Assembly (NCBI GenBank): GCA_044351045.1
Contig: JBILGM010000063.1
Span: 1-13,483, forward strand
Reading direction: 5' to 3'
Source: UBA6136 sp044351045
GTDB lineage: Bacteria > Pseudomonadota > Gammaproteobacteria > Methylococcales > Methylococcaceae
DNA: 13,483 bases
Position numbers and translations under genes: made by a program. How positions within the stretch are numbered: the stretch's first letter is position 1; every line of letters starts with the position of its first letter. Below the pieces are notes generated by a model. That model was not told where the DNA came from and did no database searches. It saw only the letters and a list, made by a program, of their open reading frames with translations. Positions 1 through 6,318 of this stretch are shown here, one piece after another.

Positions 1-475
1 CGCGACGTTCCTTGGGAGGAAGTTGAGCCTTCAGCGTTTGATAGCCATCGGCCGCCTCAACCCGCACCTGCCGGTCACCGGCAAACTCACGGGATATGTC
101 GCGGGCTTCGTTGGGGTGGAGCTCCGACAACACCAGCCGGTCCTGTGGTCTGAGGAAATGGCGAAAGATGCGCGGCGAGCCCGGATACCAGCGTAATTCG
201 CGCCCCGGGTTGGTCGTTCGTACCGCTTCCAGATAGTGCCCAATCGCCTCGGGCGCGTTCGCCACCTCCCATAGTCGCTCGATCCCGCTGGCGAACTCCC
301 GGTTTTTGCGGGCCATCTCCGACCCCAGGTGATACCGGCCGGCGCCAGCATGCGTATCCAGAATCAAGAAGGGCTTCTCCTTTTTAAGCAGCGACTGCAC
401 CAGCAAGGTAAGGACCAGATGCTTGAAGACATCGGCATGATTGCCGGCATGGTAGGCGTGACGGTAGCTGAGCAT
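1..475 (-). CDS. rlmJ: 23S rRNA (adenine(2030)-N6)-methyltransferase RlmJ, N-terminal part (cut by window edge)
   Basis: SAM-dependent enzyme that N6-methylates A2030 of 23S rRNA in E. coli. Reading the minus strand from the ATG at 475-473 gives 158 codons open to the window edge, so the C-terminal part is missing (the family is about 280 residues). The start reads MLSYRHAYHAGNHADVFKH, very close to the E. coli protein. It is followed by LILDTHAGAGRYHLGSE, the SAM-binding motif I region, and then by WYPGSPRIFRHFLRPQD, LSELHPNE and ADGYQTLKAQLPP, all in family order. The catalytic DPPY motif should lie just beyond position 1. No convincing Shine-Dalgarno sequence precedes the ATG; the start is chosen from the conserved N-terminus. 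It lies downstream of, and on the same strand as, the broken toxin gene. The identity is secure; only completeness is unknown. Confidence 0.95.
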   Translation of the reverse strand, partial: MLSYRHAYHAGNHADVFKHLVLTLLVQSLLKKEKPFLILDTHAGAGRYHLGSEMARKNREFASGIERLWEVANAPEAIGHYLEAVRTTNPGRELRWYPGSPRIFRHFLRPQDRLVLSELHPNEARDISREFAGDRQVRVEAADGYQTLKAQLPPKERR

Positions 476-532
476 AAGGTGCGATTGGGTGTGGCAAAGA
501 GCAATGGAATGGCAAACTACAGGCTGATGGAC

Positions 533-858
533 TCATGGGTCGCCGCACCCGGCGCTGGCCTTGGGAGGTCCCGTAGCTGCAAAGGGACGTTTTGATGAGC
601 TTTCCCGGGAATGAACGTCGCGTCGATGACCTCCCTTGACGATTTCGACGACGACTTCCTTATCCATAACGATACAGAGAATACGGTCATTCCGCGGACA
701 CGATACCGTTCCTGAGAGGAACGCTTTACAGAGCCGCTTGGGCGTGGGTTATCTCGAAGTGACTCAATCTGGCCAAGAATGCTAGGTAAGTCAGTCTTCG
801 GCAGGCCACATAAATCCTTGGCGACTGAGGCCCTGAACGCCAGCTCAAAGCGTGCCAT
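533..858 (-). pseudogene. RelE/ParE-superfamily toxin, frameshifted
   Basis: RelE-family toxins are small mRNA-cleaving or gyrase-blocking proteins neutralised by a cognate antitoxin. The first frame, from ATG 858-856, reads like a RelE N-terminus (ARFELAFRASVAKDLCGLP, later SSQERYRVR) up to about residue 56. It then loses similarity and would run on to 517. The expected C-terminal half lies in another frame from about 688: DRILCIVMDKEVVVEIV followed by KGGHRRDVH, the family's typical last strand. The switch falls at about 688-693 and is equivalent to one missing base. After GHRRDVH the second frame continues for 24 non-family residues to TGA at 535-533, so the original stop also seems lost. 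The start overlaps the antitoxin end by 14 bases, normal for such operons. There is no homopolymer at the junction, which argues against simple slippage, but an assembly error is not excluded. Confidence 0.8.
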
Positions 859-1111
859 CTGTCTTGAGCTGGGTCAGGAATTGCTCGGAGTCCAAGGTGG
901 GTTCCCGGGATCGGGTTGAGCCTGTGGTGAGATCTTCCTGGTCTTCTCTTAAGGCTTCACGAATGGCTTCATTGACGATGTCCGACATGCTCCGGTGAGC
1001 GGCGGCGGCCTTCAGGCGGAGCGCCTGGTGCAAGGCGGACTCCAGGTAAAAAGTAGAGCGAACAGTCTCCGAATTGACGGCAGTCTCCAAAACATCAAAA
1101 CGTATTGTCAT
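845..1111 (-). CDS. Ribbon-helix-helix (CopG-like) antitoxin
   Basis: Predicted DNA-binding antitoxin of a type II toxin-antitoxin pair, which would bind its toxin and repress its own operon. From ATG 1111-1109 it encodes 88 residues. Residues about 17-55 (VRSTFYLESALHQALRLKAA, then HRSMSDIVNEAIREAL) have the RHH pattern: a short beta strand for DNA contact, a helix, then a second helix beginning with the typical S-x-S-D/E-I-V-N-E-A. The acidic, polar C-terminal tail would be the toxin-binding part. The frame is open upstream to an ATG at 1180, but that would overlap hemW and adds non-family sequence, so the shorter start is preferred. It is followed with a 14-base overlap by the RelE-like toxin, which is broken; the antitoxin frame itself is intact. 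The specific RHH subfamily cannot be decided. Confidence 0.75.
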   Translation of the reverse strand: MTIRFDVLETAVNSETVRSTFYLESALHQALRLKAAAAHRSMSDIVNEAIREALREDQEDLTTGSTRSREPTLDSEQFLTQLKTDGTL

Positions 1112-1178
1112 TCTACGGGGCCCTGACGCACGAATGAAGTACTTTGCAAATCGCCAATCAACGGCTGACAATCCAACC

Positions 1179-2327
1179 ATGTTTCAGTGCCCCCCTTTGA
1201 GCCTCTACATCCACATCCCCTGGTGCGTCCGCAAATGCCCCTACTGCGACTTTAACTCGCATCGGGCCGAAGCCGGCTTGCCAGAATACGAGTATGTCAG
1301 CGCCCTGCTGCAGGATCTGGAGGCCCAACTACCTTGCGTGGCGGGTCGTGAGGTCGGAACGATCTTCATGGGCGGCGGCACACCCAGTCTGTTCAGTGCC
1401 GAGGCGATCCATACCCTGTTGCAGGGAGTGCGAGAACGCTTGCCGGTTGCCCCGCACGCCGAGATCACGCTGGAAGCCAACCCCGGCACGGCAGAGAGCA
1501 GCAAGTTTCAGGGTTTTCGCCAAGCAGGCGTGAATCGCCTCTCTATTGGCATCCAGAGTTTCCAGGGCGGACATCTGCAGACGCTGGGACGGATTCATGG
1601 TCGTGAGGAGGCTTTGCTGGCGGCGCAGATGGCGCGCGAAGCGGGCTTTGATAACTTCAATCTGGACCTGATGTTCGGCCTGCCCCAACAAACGATCGAC
1701 CAGGCGCGGGCCGATGTGCAGACGGCCATCGACCTCAATCCCACGCATCTGTCTTTCTACCAATTGACGCTGGAACCCAACACGGTTTTCCACAAATACC
1801 CGCCGTCGCTGCCAGAGGATGAGTCGATCTGGGCCATCCAGCAAGCGGCGCAGGCATACCTCGCGGAGCAAGGCTTTCAACAGTACGAAGTGTCGGCCTA
1901 TGCCCGGGAGGGTTGGCCATGCCGACATAACCTCAACTATTGGCGCTTCGGCGATTATCTCGGCATCGGGGCCGGAGCTCATGGCAAAATAACCGATATG
2001 CAAACCGGCAGCGTCACCCGCACCAGCAAGATCAAACACCCTCAGCACTATCTATTGGCGGCAGGAGATGCTGGCCGGCAAGGGTTGGCCACAACAGTCC
2101 CGATTGAGGACTTGCGCTTTGAGTTTCTGATGAATGCGCTGCGTCTGCGTGAGGGTTTCAGCCAAAGCCTGTTTGCCGAGCGCACGGGATTACCGATCAG
2201 TATCCTGGAGCCGGAACTTGCCGCGTGTCTGGAGGAAGGGCTGCTGGAGATGAACGGCCAGCATATCCGTTGCAGCGCCCAAGGCTTCAACTTTCTCGAC
2301 ACGGTCCTGCAGCGTTTTCTGGGATGA
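1179..2327 (+). CDS. hemW: Radical SAM heme chaperone HemW
   Basis: HemW (formerly YggW, often misnamed oxygen-independent coproporphyrinogen III oxidase) binds heme and a 4Fe-4S cluster and is thought to deliver heme to respiratory enzymes. The protein has 382 residues, close to E. coli HemW. The radical SAM cluster motif is C16-V-R-K-C20-P-Y-C23 followed by DFNSH. The additional cysteine found in true HemN just after this motif is absent. GGGTPSL and NRLSIGIQSF are the usual SAM-domain motifs. The HemW hallmark HNxxYW is present at about 250-255 (HNLNYW). The C-terminal HemN-C-like domain ends in FNFLDTVLQRFL. The frame is open to 1074, but the ATG at 1179 gives the conserved start, MFQCPPLSLYIHIPWC; no clear ribosome site precedes it. 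It diverges from the antitoxin with only 67 bases between their starts. Confidence 0.95.
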   Translation: MFQCPPLSLYIHIPWCVRKCPYCDFNSHRAEAGLPEYEYVSALLQDLEAQLPCVAGREVGTIFMGGGTPSLFSAEAIHTLLQGVRERLPVAPHAEITLEANPGTAESSKFQGFRQAGVNRLSIGIQSFQGGHLQTLGRIHGREEALLAAQMAREAGFDNFNLDLMFGLPQQTIDQARADVQTAIDLNPTHLSFYQLTLEPNTVFHKYPPSLPEDESIWAIQQAAQAYLAEQGFQQYEVSAYAREGWPCRHNLNYWRFGDYLGIGAGAHGKITDMQTGSVTRTSKIKHPQHYLLAAGDAGRQGLATTVPIEDLRFEFLMNALRLREGFSQSLFAERTGLPISILEPELAACLEEGLLEMNGQHIRCSAQGFNFLDTVLQRFLG

Positions 2328-2516
2328 AAAATCATCACTACCTCTACTGGCCGTTAGCCGACTCAGCAGACCGGCGGTTTCGGCAACCTTCAACGCAAGC
2401 CCCAGGTCACCGCGGAGTGGGGCCGCACGGACATCACCTGCCAGGTCTTTCTGGGACGCAGCGGATGTCGTTCGAGCATGAGTGGTTTGGCAGGCTTTCC
2501 CGTTTCAGCAGTCAGC

Positions 2517-3482
2517 ATGAAATTTTTTAAATCAAAGGCCCCACCAGAGCCTACGGCCAAGCGGGCGGCGGATTATGTCGTTCGCCCTTCGCTGGATGAG
2601 CTGATCGCCCTCAGTCAGCCCGCTGCGGGCATTGCCCTCGCTCGCCCCACCGCCAAGGCGCTGCAGAGTGGCCAGTACCTCGCCCGGTTCAAGGGGCGCG
2701 GCATGGAGTTCGACGAGACCCGCCTCTACACCCCCGGCGATGATGTGCGCAGCCTCGACTGGCGTGTCACGGCGCGGACCGGCAAAGCCCACACCAAGTT
2801 GTTCCGCGAGGAGCGCGAGCGGCCGATATTCCTGAGTGTCGATTATCGGGCATCCATGTTTTTTGCCACCCGCGGCATGTACAAGTCGGCCATGGCCGCT
2901 CGCCTCGCCGCACTGATTGCCTGGAGTGCCCGCCGCCACGATGACCGCATCGGCGGACAGATATTCTCCGAGGCCGGCAGTACCGAGCTCAAGCCCGACC
3001 ATGGCCAGGCCGCCGTGCTGCGGTTCCTCAAGGTGCTGGTCGACCAATCCCAAGCCGCGACCGGTTTACCTGCCGGCCAGGCGCTGGACGATGCCCTTGT
3101 TCACCTGCCGCGCCATGCCCGGCCCGGTAGCCTGGTATTCATATTTAGCGATTTCCGCCAGCTGACCCCCGCCGGCGAGGCTGCCATCAGCCGCTTGTCG
3201 CGACATTGCGACGGCGTGCTCGTCATGATTTCCGACCCGCTGGAACAGCATCTCCCGTCCGGCTGGCATCGCTACGGCGATGGCGTCAACGAAGTGCTCA
3301 TCCACGGCGACCGCCGCACCCAGACCGATTATGCCGAGCAATTTCAGGCCCGGCAGGAACAGGTAAAAACCCTAGCGCGCCGACACGGTCTGCGCTTCGT
3401 CGCCTGCAGTACGGCCGAATCACCATTGACCGTACTGAACCGCGGTAGCCACCGCCCCCAACTTGCGCCGGTAACCATGTAA
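2517..3482 (+). CDS. DUF58 domain protein of a MoxR/Bat-type operon
   Basis: DUF58 proteins are usually encoded directly after a MoxR AAA+ ATPase and before DUF4381 and von Willebrand factor A proteins; the set is linked to envelope stress and protein maturation, but the molecular role of DUF58 is not settled. From ATG 2517 the product is 321 residues. The family signature is clear: FKGRGMEFDETRLYTPGDD, VRSLDWRVTARTGKAHTKLF and REERERPIFLSVDYRAS. The last part resembles a metal-ion-dependent adhesion site (DxSxS), but here reads D-Y-R-A-S, lacking the middle serine. No signal peptide is apparent. An in-frame ATG at 2478 is possible, but the extra residues are not family-like. The gene follows hemW after 189 bases in which no MoxR gene or recognisable remnant was seen. 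Its stop overlaps the DUF4381 start (TAATG), indicating coupling. Confidence 0.88.
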   Translation: MKFFKSKAPPEPTAKRAADYVVRPSLDELIALSQPAAGIALARPTAKALQSGQYLARFKGRGMEFDETRLYTPGDDVRSLDWRVTARTGKAHTKLFREERERPIFLSVDYRASMFFATRGMYKSAMAARLAALIAWSARRHDDRIGGQIFSEAGSTELKPDHGQAAVLRFLKVLVDQSQAATGLPAGQALDDALVHLPRHARPGSLVFIFSDFRQLTPAGEAAISRLSRHCDGVLVMISDPLEQHLPSGWHRYGDGVNEVLIHGDRRTQTDYAEQFQARQEQVKTLARRHGLRFVACSTAESPLTVLNRGSHRPQLAPVTM

Positions 3483-3958
3483 TGCCCATGGAATCCTTGC
3501 CTCTGCGTGATATTCACTTGCCTGACCCCATCGGCTGGTGGCCGCTGGCCCCGGGCTGGTGGGGATTGCTAGCGCTGGTCACTTTGCTGGTCGGTATTCT
3601 GGTCTACCTGATTCGACGCCGCCGCCGGGTCACGCCCATCAAATTGGCTTTACATGAATTATCTCTGCTCGAGGCCAATCCCGCTCTGTCGGCACGAGAA
3701 CAGTTGGAGGCCCTGTCCATACTCATGCGGCGGGTGGCCATGACGCTCTATCCCAGAGAGGATGTGGCCGGCCACGCGGGCGAGGACTGGGTGAATTGGC
3801 TGAACAATGCAACCGGCAAGGCACATTTTGAAGGGGAGCTGGGAAGGCTATTGATGTTCGGCACCTATTCAGAGGCCCCATCAGCCTCGTCGGTGGCAGA
3901 ATTGCTGACGACCTATCGCCAGTGGCTGATGGCCATGAGCAAAACTCACGGCCGATGA
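3482..3958 (+). CDS. DUF4381 single-pass membrane protein
   Basis: DUF4381 proteins are small inner-membrane proteins encoded in MoxR-DUF58-VWA operons; their biochemical role is unknown. This one has 158 residues, about full length. It opens with the typical LPLRDIHLPDPIGWWPLAPGW. One transmembrane helix follows at about residues 24-43 (GWWGLLALVTLLVGILVYLI), then a strongly basic RRRRR stop-transfer stretch, so the remainder is predicted cytoplasmic. The soluble part contains the usual helical region with LSILMRRVAMTLYPRED and ends near YRQWLMAM. The ATG at 3482 overlaps the DUF58 stop (TAATG); an ATG two codons later is the alternative. Its own stop overlaps the next gene's start (ATGA), and that gene is a glycosyltransferase rather than the expected VWA protein, which is unusual. 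Confidence 0.87.
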   Translation: MPMESLPLRDIHLPDPIGWWPLAPGWWGLLALVTLLVGILVYLIRRRRRVTPIKLALHELSLLEANPALSAREQLEALSILMRRVAMTLYPREDVAGHAGEDWVNWLNNATGKAHFEGELGRLLMFGTYSEAPSASSVAELLTTYRQWLMAMSKTHGR

Positions 3959-5109
3959 CTGATCGAGATGGGGTAGTGCTGGATACCCGAAACCCCGGGG
4001 TTGATCAGCCTGACGTTTCGATGATCGTGCCTGTATTCAACGTGGCACCCTACATCCAGGCGTGTCTTGAATCCATTCGTGCCAATCAATCAGATTTACA
4101 CCTTGAGTTGATCATCATTGATGATGGCTCCGAGGACCTCTCTCATGAAGTTATTGAGGCATTACTTCTGAGGGGGGACTGGCCACCACTAGTCTATATT
4201 CGTCAGTCAAATCAGGGGCTCTCGGCCGTGCGAAACCGGGGTGCGGCCCTTGCAAGGGGGGATTTCCTCGGGTTTCTGGATAGCGATGACTTGATTGTCC
4301 CCGGCCAGTTGCGGCGAATGCTGGATTTTGCCCGTCGGACCCGCTGCGATCTGGTCTTGGGGCAAACAGAAATCTTTGATTCTGCAACAGCAGAATCCGG
4401 CCCTTTTTATGATCGGGCCTATTGGGATGCGCTGATGAAAGGCCAAACGCCCTTGGTTACCAGCGCCAAGGAAAGCCCCGATATCCTGTCATTGGAGCCT
4501 AACGTCAATTACCGCTTGATCTCTCGCGAGTTTTACCAAAAGGCTAGATTGAGCTTTCCCGAGGGTTTGCTTTTTGAGGATGCGGCCGTTCATCTAAGGA
4601 TGCTGTTGCAAGCGCAGGCTGTTGCGCTCCATGGTGAAGTCTATTACCGCTATCGGATTAATCGGCCCGGCAAGATCACAGAGGTGCGGAGTCGGCGACG
4701 CTTTGATGTGCTGGCCGTGTGTCATTTGGCAATCACCGAACTTTTGGCGGCAAACGCCTCACCGGCGCAGGCGGCCGCTGCGCTCAGGGGGTTATTTCGT
4801 TTGGCTTGGGGCTGCGGGGTCATGACGCTGCTTGATCAGCGACATGCTTTTTTCAAGCAAGCGGTCGGCTTGTTTGGTTCCGGGCTGCCCAGACCCTGGA
4901 TGGTTGCCTATCTGAAGCGACATCGCAGGGACCCAAAGCATGCCTTGCTGGGCTTGCTAATGACGGGTGGCGGAGATAAGGTGCTGGCCGCGTGGTCATC
5001 CAGGGAATTATCTCTTGTCGAGTGGTTACGATTTGCTGCCCGCTTATTCAGTACGCCCCGGGGAAAACCGGCTTCCGATGCCGGCGGCGGCCAGCGAAAC
5101 CAACCCTGA
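3955..5109 (+). CDS. GT2 family glycosyltransferase (first of two paralogues)
   Basis: Predicted cytoplasmic GT-A fold transferase using a nucleotide sugar; donor and acceptor are unknown. It has 384 residues. The nucleotide-binding start is VSMIVPVFNVAPYIQACLES at about 21-40, followed by LIIIDDGS with D56-D57 and the metal-binding D109-S-D-D112 (GFLDSDD). QGLSAVRNRG lies between them, as usual in GT2. Farther on, LFEDAAVHLRM carries the ED motif common in this clan and is followed by YYRYRINRPGKIT. The C-terminal third has no recognised domain. The ATG is chosen because it overlaps the DUF4381 stop as ATGA, so translation is probably coupled. It aligns almost without gaps, over about 250 residues, with the transferase at 10295-11518. 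The glf gene follows after 48 bases. Confidence 0.88.
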   Translation: MTDRDGVVLDTRNPGVDQPDVSMIVPVFNVAPYIQACLESIRANQSDLHLELIIIDDGSEDLSHEVIEALLLRGDWPPLVYIRQSNQGLSAVRNRGAALARGDFLGFLDSDDLIVPGQLRRMLDFARRTRCDLVLGQTEIFDSATAESGPFYDRAYWDALMKGQTPLVTSAKESPDILSLEPNVNYRLISREFYQKARLSFPEGLLFEDAAVHLRMLLQAQAVALHGEVYYRYRINRPGKITEVRSRRRFDVLAVCHLAITELLAANASPAQAAAALRGLFRLAWGCGVMTLLDQRHAFFKQAVGLFGSGLPRPWMVAYLKRHRRDPKHALLGLLMTGGGDKVLAAWSSRELSLVEWLRFAARLFSTPRGKPASDAGGGQRNQP

Positions 5110-5157
5110 ATCATCCGCCATCCAGAAATCTTTTTTAATTACCGAAGTGGCAATTTG

Positions 5158-6318
5158 ATGTCGCAAAGTTTAACGATTGGCATAGTGGGGGCTGGTTTTT
5201 CTGGCGCGGTCATTGCCCACGAGCTGGCGGCGCAGGGTTACCGCGTGACAGTTTTTGACGAGCGCGCCCATATCGCTGGCAACTGTCATACCGAGCGTGA
5301 CGCCGAAAGCGGTGTGTTGATGCATGTGTATGGGCCGCATATCTTTCATACCGATAACGAAAGGGTATGGCAATTCGTCAACCAGTTTTCGAGATTTGAA
5401 CCCTATGTCAACCGTGTCAAGGCGCTGACCGGTGGCCGGGTGTTTTCCCTGCCGATAAACCTGCTTACCATCAACCAGTTTTTTGGCAAGAGACTTAATC
5501 CCCAGCAGGCCGAGGCGTTCATTGCCGATCTGGGTGATACCTCCATCATTGATCCGGCGTCTTTTGAAGAGCAGGCATTGCGCTTTGTCGGGCGTGAATT
5601 GTACGAAGCGTTTTTCAAGAGCTACACGATCAAACAGTGGGGTGTCAGCCCCTCACAGTTGCCCGCCAGCATTCTCAAGCGCCTACCGGTTCGCTTCAAC
5701 TACGATGACAATTACTTTGCCCATCGTTTTCAGGGTATGCCGCGTGAGGGTTACACCGTCATCGTCGAACGCTTGCTGGACCACCCCAACATTACGGTCC
5801 ATCTCAACCGATCTTTCCGGCGTGAGGAGGCAGCAGATTTTGGCCATGTTTTCTACAGCGGGCCTATAGACGCATGGTTCGATCATTCGGAAGGTCGGCT
5901 TGGTTACCGAACACTCGATTTCGAACCCATCCGTGCGCAGGGTGATTTTCAGGGGTGTGCGGTACTCAATTACTGCGATGACAGTGTGCCGTGGACTCGG
6001 ATCAGCGAGCACAAGCACTTTGCGCCCTGGGAGGCGCATGAGAAAACCCTGTGCTTCAAGGAGTTCAGCCGTGAATGCGGTCCTGGTGATATCCCCTACT
6101 ACCCAATTCGCCTGGTAGAGGAAAAGGTCTTGCTGTCCCGATATGTGGACCTGGCCCGCCGTGAACAGGGAGTCACTTTCGTTGGACGCCTTGGCACCTA
6201 CCGCTATCTCGACATGGATGTAACGATTGCCGAGGCGCTGGAGACGATCGATCAATTCCTCGCCGTCGGGCAAGCCGGAGAGGGCATGCCAGCCTTCGTC
6301 CAAAATCCCCTGGCCTGA
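5158..6318 (+). CDS. glf: UDP-galactopyranose mutase
   Basis: FAD-dependent cytoplasmic enzyme that interconverts UDP-galactopyranose and UDP-galactofuranose, the donor for galactofuranose in surface glycans. It has 386 residues (E. coli 367). Family landmarks in order: the FAD-binding G11-A-G13-F-S-G16 in IVGAGFSGAVIAHEL; FDERAHIAGNCHTE; YGPHIFHTDN; FKSYTIKQWG; LPVRFNYDDNYFAHRF; VFYSGPIDAWFD; VPWTRISEHKHF; and the C-terminal FVGRLGTYRYLDMD. The arginines in LPVRF and PWTR correspond to the substrate-binding arginines of characterised enzymes. An in-frame TTG at 5155 directly precedes the ATG at 5158; the ATG is preferred. The next gene starts on the last base of its stop codon (TGATG), so production of UDP-galactofuranose and the following two-domain transferase are probably coupled. 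Confidence 0.97.
   Translation: MSQSLTIGIVGAGFSGAVIAHELAAQGYRVTVFDERAHIAGNCHTERDAESGVLMHVYGPHIFHTDNERVWQFVNQFSRFEPYVNRVKALTGGRVFSLPINLLTINQFFGKRLNPQQAEAFIADLGDTSIIDPASFEEQALRFVGRELYEAFFKSYTIKQWGVSPSQLPASILKRLPVRFNYDDNYFAHRFQGMPREGYTVIVERLLDHPNITVHLNRSFRREEAADFGHVFYSGPIDAWFDHSEGRLGYRTLDFEPIRAQGDFQGCAVLNYCDDSVPWTRISEHKHFAPWEAHEKTLCFKEFSRECGPGDIPYYPIRLVEEKVLLSRYVDLARREQGVTFVGRLGTYRYLDMDVTIAEALETIDQFLAVGQAGEGMPAFVQNPLA

Noticed and set aside
31..351. Minus-strand 106-codon frame
   Set aside because: It is an out-of-frame shadow of rlmJ on the same strand; the true frame gives the conserved RlmJ sequence.
329..595. Plus-strand 88-codon frame
   Set aside because: Most of it is antisense to rlmJ, and the product has no family features.
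1329..2048. Long minus-strand open frame of 239 codons
   Set aside because: It lies wholly antisense to hemW, whose motifs are conserved throughout; open frames opposite GC-rich genes are common.
1179..2327. Oxygen-independent coproporphyrinogen III oxidase (HemN)
   Set aside because: The extra cysteine after the radical SAM motif is missing and the HemW hallmark HNxxYW is present.
2324..2530. A 68-codon plus-strand frame starting in an ATGA overlap with the hemW stop
   Set aside because: The start overlap is suggestive, but the product (MKNHHYLYWPLADSADRRF and on) has low-complexity H, G, R and P-rich sequence, resembles no family I know, and overlaps the DUF58 start.
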